Program-made: the position numbers and the translations under genes
Assembly (NCBI RefSeq): GCF_000970025.1
Contig: NZ_CP009528.1
Coordinates: forward strand, 4,389,168-4,453,167
Origin: Methanosarcina barkeri MS
GTDB taxonomy: Archaea > Halobacteriota > Methanosarcinia > Methanosarcinales > Methanosarcinaceae
Reading direction: 5' to 3'
Length of the DNA: 64,000 nt
Notes under the pieces: model-generated
What the model saw: the letters and a program-made list of their open reading frames with translations, nothing else
Database searches by the model: none
Told to the model about the DNA's origin: nothing
In this document: positions 55,535 through 64,000 of the stretch, one piece after another
How the letters are laid out: the number at the start of each line of letters is the position of its first letter
Numbering within the stretch: the stretch's first letter is position 1

Positions 55535-56038
55535 TCACTCTACAATTATCGTTACATTATTGGAATTTATCTTACCAATCCAATAGGGTTTTCTAATATC
55601 TTCATTTGGAGAAGTAGTATCGTATATGGCATTAAGGGTATATTCTCCCTTTGTCAAATTCCAACATGTTGAATCAAATGTACAATTTAGAGATTCTCCT
55701 GGGTCCAATTCAACAAGATCTTTGTTTGTAAGTGGCACTCTTGAGATAGCTCCACATTCATAAGGTACTATAGAGCCATCCACTTTGGTGAAAAATATAT
55801 CATAACTCACTTGTTCATACATCCTCCAGACATTGATTGTATTCTCTCCAATGTTTGTTAATGTTAAATGAATCTGGAATACCTTATCTTCCTGTATCCG
55901 AGTTTTTTCCGGTATCATAGTGAGGTTTAATTTTCCTGGTTGTGAGTGTCCCAATAGGTCATATTTAAGGGGAGTCATGAATAATGCAAATAGAAGTGAA
56001 ATTACTATTACAATAAATATTAGATGCTTTCCTTTCAT
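55535..56038 (-). CDS. Secreted or membrane-anchored Ig-like protein of unknown function
   Basis: A 167-aa protein. Residues 1-25 (MKGKHLIFIVIVISLLFALF) are a signal anchor. The remainder is a single beta-sandwich-like domain: LNLTMIPEKTRIQEDKVFQI, HLTLTNIGENTINVWRMYEQ, VELDPGESLNCTFDSTCWNL, KGEYTLNAIYDT. It has two Cys close together that could form a disulfide outside the cell. The N-E-N-T-I-N layout is reminiscent of protease-inhibitor-like or CARDB-like domains. It lies 118 bases behind the metalloprotease gene on the same strand but beyond a terminator-like hairpin. Confidence 0.7.
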   Translation of the reverse strand: MKGKHLIFIVIVISLLFALFMTPLKYDLLGHSQPGKLNLTMIPEKTRIQEDKVFQIHLTLTNIGENTINVWRMYEQVSYDIFFTKVDGSIVPYECGAISRVPLTNKDLVELDPGESLNCTFDSTCWNLTKGEYTLNAIYDTTSPNEDIRKPYWIGKINSNNVTIIVE

Positions 56039-56118
56039 ATCCTTACTTCCCTCGATTTTTACTTCAGTGGGGTATATATTAGTAGATAGGATCTATCAAA
56101 TTTGGAGTTAAAAATGAA

Positions 56119-56139
56119 CTTGCCTGTAAGGCAGGCAAG
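56119..56139 (-). terminator. Perfect 8-bp hairpin between two secreted-protein genes
   Basis: CTTGCCTG (56119-56126) is complementary to CAGGCAAG (56132-56139) with a 5-base loop. It lies 17 bases behind the stop of the metalloprotease gene (minus strand) and ahead of the Ig-like gene. On the minus strand it is followed by ttcattttt, consistent with a terminator. Confidence 0.6.
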
Positions 56140-56155
56140 TGTGCTAGCTCTATAT

Positions 56156-57514
56156 TTACTGGAAATTAGCTATAGTAGACTTTGTTTCACTGATCCTTCT
56201 TGCATTGTCATGTGTGGCGTCACCATGATTAGTATCAGAAGAAAACTCTAGCTGCATACCACCTATTGAACCTATCCCTTTGTAAGGAGTATACATAATA
56301 GAATACCTGGTAAATCCTAGGTATGACCAACTGTAAGCTTTTGCATATGCATGGGACGAATCTTGGCGATCTGCACCAAAATTGTGACCAAGTTCATGTG
56401 AAACTACACTACATCTGTCGTCAAACGTTCCATCATATGTTGTCCCTGGCTCATCCACCATTTGAGCTACTCCGTACGCTGCGTTTGACAAGCCTGAGTA
56501 CACGTATGATCTTCCTATAGCACTGTCTGAAAAACATTTGCCACTGAAAAGAAAAGCAAGATCACAATTTGCGGAGTCCCTTAAGGCTGAATTTTCTGAG
56601 CGAAATTCACCTAACAGAAGGTCTGATCTGGTGCTGCTTAAATCGGAGTCGTAGTAGTAGTAGTCTGCATCGAAATTTACACCTATATCTGAAACTCCGT
56701 ATGCACTGTTTACATCAGCCATCATGTTATAGATTTCAGTACCTGGACTGGCAAACTCATTTTTAAACTCAGTATCATATGCCGACAGAAGGGTCACAGT
56801 TGTAGTTGATAAGATACTTGACGGCGATTGAGTCTTAAAAGTTTCAGATTTAGAATATACATCCACAGTATTATTGGATTCGTAAGCTACATCATCTGAT
56901 GCAGGTGGCACGCCAGATATAACTTTATCTGTGTTTCGATACACAACGTGGAGTACTTTTTTTTCACCGTTTTCTTCCATCCATCCGGCTTGGGATATTA
57001 TATATTTTACATCTTTGACTTCGATCCATCCGAGAACTGCATCATCTGAAACTGTAAAACGAACTTTGCTTTCTGGAATCCCAACAACTGATCCGTAATA
57101 ATTATATACCTCGGGCATATCAATTTCGTATATTCCAGTCTCATTTTTAATTATTTCCTTATCTCCTTTGCTAACCCATATACCAGGTTCTAACTGTAAT
57201 TCAAAATTTTGTCCAATTAACTGGATAGTCATTTTACCTAAGTCTGCATCTTTCTTAAAAAGTTCTGGATTCATTAACAGTAGATCATATTTTGTAATTG
57301 TGTTTGGTACATTCAACCTATACACTCCAGATTTTCCAAGTTCGTCTAAACTTATTTCTTCGTAATATTGATTAAAGAGTACGTCTATAGATTCATTCCC
57401 AACATATTGTACTGAATCCATTTTAAGATCTGAACTTGCGGTAGCCAAACCCGTAAAAAAACATAGGGTTGCTAGCATTACAAGGGCAACTTTTTTATGA
57501 TTCTTTATCTCCAT
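56156..57514 (-). CDS. Secreted zinc metalloprotease (reprolysin/M12-like) with altered third ligand
   Basis: A 452-aa exported protein. The signal peptide is KKVALVMLATLCFFTGLATA. A propeptide of about 200 residues follows (GSVVGIPESKVRFTVSDDAV, VLGWIEVKDVKYIISQAG). The catalytic domain has VVSHELGHNFGADRQDSSHA, that is HExxHxxG followed at the usual third-ligand place by Arg where relatives have His or Asp, and YSIMYTPYKG, the Met-turn. One transition (CAC to CGC) explains the Arg. The neighbouring Asp residues could still bind zinc. Whether the enzyme is active is therefore open. ISRITV-like tail ends in STIANFQ. Confidence 0.85.
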   Translation of the reverse strand: MEIKNHKKVALVMLATLCFFTGLATASSDLKMDSVQYVGNESIDVLFNQYYEEISLDELGKSGVYRLNVPNTITKYDLLLMNPELFKKDADLGKMTIQLIGQNFELQLEPGIWVSKGDKEIIKNETGIYEIDMPEVYNYYGSVVGIPESKVRFTVSDDAVLGWIEVKDVKYIISQAGWMEENGEKKVLHVVYRNTDKVISGVPPASDDVAYESNNTVDVYSKSETFKTQSPSSILSTTTVTLLSAYDTEFKNEFASPGTEIYNMMADVNSAYGVSDIGVNFDADYYYYDSDLSSTRSDLLLGEFRSENSALRDSANCDLAFLFSGKCFSDSAIGRSYVYSGLSNAAYGVAQMVDEPGTTYDGTFDDRCSVVSHELGHNFGADRQDSSHAYAKAYSWSYLGFTRYSIMYTPYKGIGSIGGMQLEFSSDTNHGDATHDNARRISETKSTIANFQ

Positions 57515-57890
57515 TTCATCTTATCTTCTTTGTTTTAACTAAAGGCAAGACTCAGCAAACTTTATATTATTGTAAAGTTGACTCTTGCCTTCGGGTATGC
57601 AGGGTTCGGTACATATCTCAAGCTTTACTAAATCCTGTAAAACATTCTCACTTTCTTAATAAGTGACTATAGATTAAATATTTTTATATCCAAAGTCTCT
57701 AACAATTGCAAGTTAAGGGCTATTTACAGGCCTGAAATTAATTGTTAAAAGTCAGTTAAAGAGCCAAAACAGAATTGAACATAGATTATTTATAGAGCAA
57801 TTTGTCGAAAATTGCTTAAACATGCTTTTTAGTATTTTACTACTATCTCAGCTTGTTAATTATGGAGGCTGCGGATATGGGAAAAATTGA
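57515..57890. other. Intergenic region with imperfect inverted repeat
   Basis: Bases 57543-57590 form an imperfect stem (ggcaaga...aacttta against taaagtt...tcttgcc). It lies directly upstream of the metalloprotease gene and could be a 5' leader structure. The rest is AT-rich without a gene. Confidence 0.5.
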
Positions 57891-57897
57891 GATTTGG

Positions 57898-58625
57898 TAG
57901 TTAACTATAGTTATATATTATGAGAACCTATATTTCTATATGAACTGCCCAAGGTGTAATAGTTCCACTCACAAAAAGAATGGTATAGTTTGTGGACGTC
58001 AACGCTACAAATGCCATGATTGTGGATATAACTATACCGTAGAGGTAAAATCAACTGCTAGCTCCCCTTCTGTTAAGAGACAGGCTTTGCAACTCTATCT
58101 TGAAGGGTTAGGATTTCGCTCAATAGGAAGATTTTTAGGAGTAAGTCATGTTTCTGTCCAAAAATGGATAAAGAAATTTGGTCAGGAGTTGGAGGACCTA
58201 AAAAGCGAAAATGAGATATCTATTGTTGAAATGGATGAGATGCACACTTACATCGGTAACAAAAAAAAAATTGCTGGATCTGGATTGCTGTTGATAGAGT
58301 TGGGAAAAAATTCATCAACTGCGCTTTTGGCAACAGAGGAACGAAAACTGGACAACGAATATGGGAAAAATTAAAGCAGAAAGAGATTGGAGAAGTGATG
58401 ACAGATCACTGGAGAGCATATGCAGAGTTTCTTCCAGAAAATATTCATACTCAATCCAAAGCCGAAACGTATACATTTGAAGGGTATAACGGCATATTGA
58501 GGCACTTTCTGGCAAGGTTGAGACGAAAGACAAAATGTTATACGAAGAGTATTGAAATGCTAAAGTACCCTGTTCTTCTATTGATGAAACATAGAAATAA
58601 AGAGATAGCTATAATTAGTTAACAA
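57898..58625. mobile_element. IS1-family insertion sequence, about 0.7 kb
   Basis: The transposase frame is bounded on the left by gttaactatagttata (from about 57900) and on the right by a related inverted stretch (ctataattagttaac, ending about 58624), which are probably the inverted repeats. No clear target duplication could be assigned. On the right it abuts a truncated transposase gene, so it probably inserted into or next to an older element. Confidence 0.7.
57940..58622 (+). CDS. IS1-family transposase, two frames joined by a -1 shift at A10
   Basis: Frame 0 (57940-58374) starts with a zinc-ribbon, MNCPRCNSSTHKKNGIVCGR and YKCHDCGYNYTV, then a helix-turn-helix (GLGFRSIGRFLGVSHVSVQK) and VEMDEMHTYIGNKKK. 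At the run of ten A at 58261-58270 the -1 frame takes over with NCWIWIAVDRVGKKFINCAF, GQRIWEKLKQKEIGEVMTDH and WRAYAEFLPENIH to the normal end at 58622. Total is 683 bases, 684 with the repeated base, so one -1 slip restores 227 codons. IS1 itself uses -1 frameshifting on an A-run. This may be programmed or a simple mutation. Confidence 0.8.
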
Positions 58626-59018
58626 TGCCGACATTCCTCTAATAGCCATTTTCAAGGCTAACTTGATAATGAATTCATCCTTACGAAGATTTTTAAAGAA
58701 AGTATCTGTTCGATCATTGAACACTCTGCCACGAATGCGGCAAATATATTTGCGAACTCTCTTGTTCTTGATTTGATATGTGCCGTTGCCTATGATATTT
58801 CCTTTCCAGAGATACGATAAATTTACAATCTTGATTAGGACAGGAGATATCGTGAATTTTGGTTTTGGTCCTTGTTTTCCCATTAAAACATAAATGTCAA
58901 CGGCTTTTGTTCTTACAAATTTGAGGAGATTTGTAGAAGGCCAAGGAGAATTTGAGATGAAGTGGCTTAAAGACTGATTGTTGGAACACTTACAACAGTA
59001 GATTGTCATTTTACTCAT
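58626..59018 (-). pseudogene. Truncated transposase of another IS family
   Basis: The minus strand from 59018 reads MSKMTIYCCKCSNNQSLSHF and later WKGNIIGNGTYQIKNKRVRK, YICRIRGRVFNDRTDTFF and KNLRKDEFIIKLALKMAIRG. This resembles the zinc-ribbon and helix-turn-helix N-terminus of IS transposases (CxxC..., KxxRF.C..C.k.F.dRT.T). Several Cys of the second ribbon are lost (YICRIRG). It breaks off where the IS1 element begins (about 58625), and no continuation was found to the left of that element. Confidence 0.65.
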
Positions 59019-59595
59019 ATCTTCCGTTTTGGCAGAAGAATCAAACCATTAAGGTAATCAATACAAACTGAAATGGCAGAACGAGTTTTTTAAGATAGGA
59101 TTCAAGATATCTATCTGAAATGTATTTTTTTTACAGAAATATTATTTGACTTGATGAAATCAGCTGTTATTTGTTTCATGAAACTAAATTTATAAAGGAA
59201 AAATTATACATCACGGTTGACGTGAAAAGGAAATGTGACAAAGTCAAGTTACATTAGAACTATATATAATATTAACTAAATAAAAATGGAGCACTAACTC
59301 CATAGAAATGCTGAAATTTATTGGAATTTATAGTACTTCAACCAATATAACTGTTACCTTAAACGTACATCTGTATATTCAATATAACCATGTAATCACG
59401 GTAATTCCGCATTCTGGAAAACGCTGACTTGATAATTTACAACCATGAAAACATAGAAGAAAACTGCACTCGAATTTGTAAACCAGCCCTTTTATCACAT
59501 AAGTATCTTTATTTATAAATTACTCCGCTTGAGCGAACAAAGTGAGCGAAACGGACCCGTCCTCCCGAGACGGGACTTGGGTGGGAGAAAAAAGT
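59019..59595. other. Intergenic region with a leader hairpin
   Basis: Mostly AT-rich. A TATA-like tttataaatta lies at about 59512-59522. Then a GC-rich leader with CCCGTC-ctcccga-GACGGG (59556-59574) lies just upstream of the ribosome site GGGAG of the CYTH-CHAD gene. The hairpin is a possible translation-control element. Confidence 0.55.
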
Positions 59596-62340
59596 ATGGA
59601 AATAGAATCAAAATTTCTGGTAATGGAAGAAACGGATTTTCAGGCCCTTGAAAGCCTTTCAAAGCTTGCTTCATACTCTCTTTCGGAAGCGAAAATCCAG
59701 TTAAATGAGGATATTTTCTTTGATACTGAGAACCGGTCTATTATGGCTTCGGGCTATTACCTGCGGGTCAGGAAATCATCTGGGGAAAACGGGAGCTGGG
59801 TAACCATTAAAAGCCTGGGAGGTTTTGAAGGTGGAACTCACAGGCGAGAAGAGTATGTAAGTTTCCTGCCTGAAGGAACTTCAGTACTCGCATGTCCTGA
59901 TTCCCGTATTAGAGACCTGATTTTTGAATTTACGGCAGGACTTGACCTTTTTCCGCTGCTGTCCCTCAAACAGAAAAGGGTAATTCGCCAGGTAAAAATG
60001 GGAAAAAGGATTATAGCTGAGACTTACCTTGACCGGGTGAACCTGAAAAGTAAAGGCAGGGAAAAGCACTATAATGAATTTGAAGTTGAGCTTAAAAGTG
60101 AAGGAAGCTCGGAAGAGCTTGAAACTATCCGGCTTTTCCTGCTCAAGCATTACAACCTGGCAGAAAGCACTTTTTCTAAGTTCGAAAGAGCTTTTCTTTT
60201 CATGGAGAACCTTCCTGAAAAAACCTTCCTTAACCTGAGAGAAAGAGTTTTTTGCGCACAGCTTGCAGACCAGAAAAACATGTATGGGAAGCAGGCTCAG
60301 ATTTTGATGGAACTTGATAAAGAAAAGAGCTGTGAAGAGCTCAGCCTGCTTCTGAAAGTTCCTCAAACCAAAATAAGAGCCCTGCGCTCAGAGTTTAAAG
60401 AAAAGAGACTTTCTATTTTTCCTTTTACAACCTATAAAGAAAAAGATCCTGAATTCCATCTTCAGGCTGGAAAAAATTGTATTTCAAAAAAGGAAAAGAA
60501 AGCGTCAGAATTTAAACAATGGAATCCGGAAAGCCTGCTTGAGTATTACGGAGCAAATAAAAACCGGGCAGAAAAAGGTAGGGAATATGCTCTTACACTT
60601 TTTGATGGACTGTCTGTATGCCACAGACTGGGACAGGAAGAGAGAAAACTCCTGGGACTTGCAGCCTTCCTGAAGGATAACGGAAACTCCATTTTTCCTG
60701 GCGAGAGCGCACGTATGAGCAGAGAAATTCTTCTGACACATCCTGTAAAAGGACTCAAGCTTCACGAAATTTTAATGCTCTCCTTGATCATTGAACTTCA
60801 GGATCTTTTTGTAAGCCATTACGTAAGCGAAAAAAACTTAATCTCAAACTTGAAAGGATTCCACACAGGACTGCCTCCCGGTCTACAGAACAAAGCCCTG
60901 ATGCTTGCAGCCATTGTGTCAATTTCAGACCTTTTCGCATCCCTCAAAATTCAGCCAGGAAAGATAAGGTCGCTTGAAAACGTTCTGGAGATAGAAATAA
61001 TAGGGGATGTAACTGAAAAAACTGCAAAAAAGTTTGAGGCACAAAGTAAACTCTGGAAATATCTATACGGAAGCAAACTCCTGTTTTCTCAGGCTGCTGA
61101 AGACGAAAAAGTTCTAATTGAAAAAGAATCCGAAATAAAAGAATCCGAAATAAAAGAATCTGAAATAAAAGAAATAGAAACAAAGAAACAGGCCGGAGAG
61201 GAAAAAAAACCAGAAAAAAAACAGGAAAGGAAGGAAAAAAGACTAGAAAAAAAACAGGCTGAAGAAGAAAAAAAACCAGAAAAGAAACAAGCTTCAAGGG
61301 AGAAAAAACCAGAAAAAAAGAAGTGCAGACCGGATGAAAAAGTAACTGTCAAACCGACTGACTCTATGGCGCAGCTTGCCTGCAAGATATTTTCCTATCA
61401 ATTTTCCTGTATGCTCTCTCATGAAGAAGGAACTATAAAAGGGGAGGACATCGAAGAATTGCACGATATGCGGGTCGCAGTCCGCAGAATGAGAGCTGCA
61501 GCAAAGATTTTTGAGGCTTATCTTGATTCCGAACAGCTTGAGCCGCACCTCAAAGGGCTCAGGAGAACGCTTGGTTCACTTGGGGATGTTAGGGACCTAG
61601 ACGTTTTCCGCGAAAAAGCCGAAAAGTACCTGAAAACCCTGCCTCCAGAACATGAACATGATCTGGACCCGCTTGTTGCAGTGCTTACGGAAGAGCGAGA
61701 AAAAGCCAGGAAAAACATGCTTGATTATCTGGACAGTGAAAAATACCGGACTTTCAAAAGAGACTTTTCAGACGTACTTGCCTCTCCAGAAACCCTGATC
61801 CTTCCTGCAACTAACAAAAAACATGATGCATTGCCCCATAGGGTAAGAGAAGTGCTTCCTTCAATCCTCTATGCACGTTTAGCAGATATCAGGGCTTACT
61901 CCGAATGGGTAGAAGGCCCTTATATTTCTGTAGAACGCCTGCACAGGCTCAGGATTGCAGCCAAAGGAATGCGTTATACCCTAGAATTTTTTGAGAGCGT
62001 GCTTGGAGAAGACGCAAAAAACCTAATCAAGGAACTCAAAACTTTCCAGGACCATCTAGGAGATCTCCATGATACAGTAGTTGCACTTGACCTGCTGGGT
62101 TCTTACCTGAGAACCGGAGAATGGGGTTCTGTCGAGAGCGAAAAAGCTTCAGGGAAAAAGAAATTTTCCGAAGGTGTAGAAGGAAGTGCAGAAGGAAATG
62201 CAGAAGGAATCGAATCCTATCTTGAATACAGAGAAGAAGAACTTCAGACTCTGCTCAATTCCTTTCCCGATGCTTGGGGAAAGATATGCAATGGAAATTT
62301 CAGGGAAAGGATTGAAAATGCAGTTAAAAACCTGTACTAA
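59596..62340 (+). CDS. CYTH - HD-like - CHAD fusion protein (polyphosphate-related)
   Basis: About 914 aa. The CYTH domain (1-190) starts with MEIESKFLVMEE (ExExK signature) and has YLRVRKSS, VTIKSLGG and FEVELKSEG, as in triphosphate tunnel enzymes. Residues about 310-470 (GREYALTLFDGLSVCHRLGQ, LKLHEILMLSLIIELQDLF) resemble the HD-like C-terminal region of Ppx/GppA with its metal His and Asp largely lost. A Lys/Glu-rich linker (about 504-578) repeats ESEIK and KKPEKK units. The CHAD domain (590-905) has EELHDMRVAVRRMRAAAKIF and LHRLRIAAKGMRYTLEFFE, the conserved His/Arg helices that bind polyphosphate. ATG 59596 is preferred over 59542. Its convergent neighbour is an exopolyphosphatase. Confidence 0.9.
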   Translation: MEIESKFLVMEETDFQALESLSKLASYSLSEAKIQLNEDIFFDTENRSIMASGYYLRVRKSSGENGSWVTIKSLGGFEGGTHRREEYVSFLPEGTSVLACPDSRIRDLIFEFTAGLDLFPLLSLKQKRVIRQVKMGKRIIAETYLDRVNLKSKGREKHYNEFEVELKSEGSSEELETIRLFLLKHYNLAESTFSKFERAFLFMENLPEKTFLNLRERVFCAQLADQKNMYGKQAQILMELDKEKSCEELSLLLKVPQTKIRALRSEFKEKRLSIFPFTTYKEKDPEFHLQAGKNCISKKEKKASEFKQWNPESLLEYYGANKNRAEKGREYALTLFDGLSVCHRLGQEERKLLGLAAFLKDNGNSIFPGESARMSREILLTHPVKGLKLHEILMLSLIIELQDLFVSHYVSEKNLISNLKGFHTGLPPGLQNKALMLAAIVSISDLFASLKIQPGKIRSLENVLEIEIIGDVTEKTAKKFEAQSKLWKYLYGSKLLFSQAAEDEKVLIEKESEIKESEIKESEIKEIETKKQAGEEKKPEKKQERKEKRLEKKQAEEEKKPEKKQASREKKPEKKKCRPDEKVTVKPTDSMAQLACKIFSYQFSCMLSHEEGTIKGEDIEELHDMRVAVRRMRAAAKIFEAYLDSEQLEPHLKGLRRTLGSLGDVRDLDVFREKAEKYLKTLPPEHEHDLDPLVAVLTEEREKARKNMLDYLDSEKYRTFKRDFSDVLASPETLILPATNKKHDALPHRVREVLPSILYARLADIRAYSEWVEGPYISVERLHRLRIAAKGMRYTLEFFESVLGEDAKNLIKELKTFQDHLGDLHDTVVALDLLGSYLRTGEWGSVESEKASGKKKFSEGVEGSAEGNAEGIESYLEYREEELQTLLNSFPDAWGKICNGNFRERIENAVKNLY

Positions 62341-62410
62341 CGTAGTGAAAAATCTGCGTTAGTATAATAACCTTTAGTATAATAACCTGTACTAATGCAG
62401 AAGTGTTAAC

Positions 62411-64000
62411 TTAACTTTTTGAGGATATTTCAACCTCTGGAAGTTCCTCAAGATCAGCGTCTCCTTCTAAGACTAAGGGAACCCCAGCATCCTGCTTTAT
62501 AAGGACTTTAGACTGAAGATTGTATCCGAATATTTTCTTGAAATATTTTTTCTGTTTCTCTACCTCCCAGATTTCGAGCTGGCACTCCTGTTGAGCGTGC
62601 ATTTCAAGCACCAGGCTGTCGGTAGAAGCTATGTAAAACCGGACGTGGGAAATAACTCCATTGTGAGAACGATCCAGCCCTTCGGCAATGCGGAGCAGGG
62701 CACTGAGAACTTTTATACTTTTTACTGTGTCTTTATTAAGCCCGACAAGATTGGGATGTTTCTTTTTAGGCGTATTTTTCCTGTGGAAATAGGCAAGATT
62801 CGCTATGATTTCGATTTCTTCAGGCTGGAAACCCGGAAGATTGCTCTCCCTTATCAGGTGATAGGCATGGACCTGATGGGTATCGTATGATAGGAATGTC
62901 CCTATGTCATGCAGGATGGAACCGTATTCAAGAAGTTCCCTTTCCCCTTCCCTGAACTTATAAATTCCAAGCGCCTGAATACTGTCAAAGAGTTCAAGGG
63001 CAAGTCTGGTAACGATATGAGCATGCTCTTCATCGAAATTGCAGGTAAGCCCAAGCTGCATGATGCTGCGCTTTCTTACAGACATCTGAGTAATCATGTA
63101 GGAGAATTCACTCTTTGAGATATAGTCTACAAGCAGCCCCTCTCGAAGCCCGCGTTTACTTATTCTGATTTCGGAAAGCCCCATCTCTTCCATAAATGTC
63201 TCAATAATTGCAGCCCCTGCGATAATAATATCTGCTCTTTGCACATTGATTCCCGGGAATTTACGCCGCTCTTCGAGAGGTATGGAGCACATTGCCCTGA
63301 CTATTTTCTTCAGGTCTTCATACTCCAGTTTCTCAAAACTCTCACGGGATGTTTTGTGCAAGTAAACAAAAGCGATCCTGGCAAGGTTTTCAATTGTTCC
63401 CGAACTTCCAATCGAACAGCTTATATCGTACTCGGAAAGGTCTTTTATTATATCTGTAATCTTGCGCCGAATATAAGCCTTAATCTGCTCATACTGTTCC
63501 TCGGAAACAGGCCCGGTTTCGTCCTGCAAAAACATATTTGTCAGCCTGACAGCTCCAAGGTTAAAGGAATAAAGATAATAACACCGGGTCTGGTCCCCTA
63601 CCGATACTTCGGTGCTCCCACCTCCGATATCTATGAACAGAGCTTTTGAGTTCCCAAGCCGAAGCCCGCTTGAAACCCCAAGGTAAATGAGGCGAGCTTC
63701 TTCAGTTCCGGAAATTGTACAGACTTCCAGATTTGCTTCCTTTTTCAACATTTCGAGAAGCTGAACCTTATTGCTTGCGTCTCGCGTTGCTGAGGTAGCC
63801 ACAGCTATGACCTCTTCTGCCCTGTAGGCCCTGGCAAGTTCCATGAACTTTTTACAGACAACAACTGCGCGTTCTATCGCCTTAGGCTGCAGAATTCTGT
63901 CTATGAATTCCCCATCCCCGAGCCTGACCGTTTCCTTCTGCTTGGTCAGGGGCAGGTAAGACCCATTGGGATTGATCCGGACCAGAAGAAGCCGGATCGA
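62411..64000 (-). CDS. ppx: Exopolyphosphatase Ppx/GppA family (5' end beyond right edge)
   Basis: The frame is open from the right edge to a stop at 62411, at least 529 codons. It begins inside SIRLLLVRINPNGSYLPLT, the first phosphate-binding strand, so only a few residues are missing. Further motifs: VIAVATSATRDASN, VCTISGTEEARLIYLG, ALFIDIGGGSTEVSV (the second phosphate loop), SIGSSGTIENLARI. The C-terminal HD-like region is LLEYGSILHDIGTFLSYDTH and HAYHLIRE, with intact H and HD. It releases phosphate from polyphosphate or pppGpp. It ends 70 bases from the convergent CYTH-CHAD gene; both act on polyphosphate-type ligands. Confidence 0.94.
   Translation of the reverse strand, partial: SIRLLLVRINPNGSYLPLTKQKETVRLGDGEFIDRILQPKAIERAVVVCKKFMELARAYRAEEVIAVATSATRDASNKVQLLEMLKKEANLEVCTISGTEEARLIYLGVSSGLRLGNSKALFIDIGGGSTEVSVGDQTRCYYLYSFNLGAVRLTNMFLQDETGPVSEEQYEQIKAYIRRKITDIIKDLSEYDISCSIGSSGTIENLARIAFVYLHKTSRESFEKLEYEDLKKIVRAMCSIPLEERRKFPGINVQRADIIIAGAAIIETFMEEMGLSEIRISKRGLREGLLVDYISKSEFSYMITQMSVRKRSIMQLGLTCNFDEEHAHIVTRLALELFDSIQALGIYKFREGERELLEYGSILHDIGTFLSYDTHQVHAYHLIRESNLPGFQPEEIEIIANLAYFHRKNTPKKKHPNLVGLNKDTVKSIKVLSALLRIAEGLDRSHNGVISHVRFYIASTDSLVLEMHAQQECQLEIWEVEKQKKYFKKIFGYNLQSKVLIKQDAGVPLVLEGDADLEELPEVEISSKS

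Overview
The window looks like a chromosome segment of a Methanosarcina species. It encodes a thermosome subunit, an Orc1/Cdc6 initiator, an archaeal-type glycyl-tRNA synthetase, a Hef-type helicase/nuclease, a translin-family protein, a UPF0147 protein and SepRS, the O-phosphoseryl-tRNA synthetase found mainly in methanogens. Intergenic DNA is long and very AT-rich, with many short tandem repeats and IS debris, which is usual for this genus. I see no tRNA, rRNA or CRISPR array.

Region 1 (about 1-26 kb) is a surface-polysaccharide / glycoprotein-glycan cluster. A minus-strand run (12.86 to 7.44 kb) encodes an N-acetyltransferase, a PLP aminotransferase, a Gfo/Idh 3-dehydrogenase, a UDP-sugar 6-dehydrogenase and a NodB-like deacetylase. 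The first four match the WbpD/E/B/A logic for making a UDP-2,3-diacetamido-glucuronate-type sugar. Around it lie a UDP-sugar epimerase, a Wzx-type flippase, three GT2 and two GT4 glycosyltransferases, a large polytopic membrane protein, a secreted beta-helix protein, three DUF1616 membrane proteins and a CPBP-family membrane protease. One GT2 has lost half of its metal-binding DXD motif. A 14-bp satellite with a duplicated 140-bp higher-order unit lies between the flippase and the deacetylase. Remnants on both sides of the beta-helix gene record an old duplication.

Region 2 (about 27-36 kb) has MoaA with a small companion protein, SurE, a 1.7-kb gene-poor stretch that may encode a structured RNA, and a small island of conflict-type genes. 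The island holds an MNT nucleotidyltransferase with a truncated HEPN partner, and a HicA-like protein translationally coupled to an unrecognised 347-aa partner. Next comes a secreted papain-like protease gene split by a complete insertion sequence with a 7-bp target duplication. A 119-bp MITE at 3.1 kb carries related ends and is flanked by the same 7-bp word.

Region 3 (about 37.5-53.7 kb) is mostly conserved information-processing genes: GlyRS, Hef, a zinc-ribbon protein, UPF0147, translin, SepRS overlapped by a DUF169 gene, thermosome and Cdc6. A frameshifted beta-lactamase-family gene sits among them.

Region 4 (about 54-59 kb) is an IS graveyard: a degenerate IS5-like element with a pentanucleotide microsatellite, an IS1-family element split by a -1 frame at an A10 run, and a truncated transposase. 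Two secreted-protein genes lie inside it, one a zinc metalloprotease with a substituted third ligand position.

Region 5 (59.5-64 kb) is a convergent polyphosphate-related pair: a CYTH/HD-like/CHAD fusion and a Ppx/GppA exopolyphosphatase that runs off the right edge.
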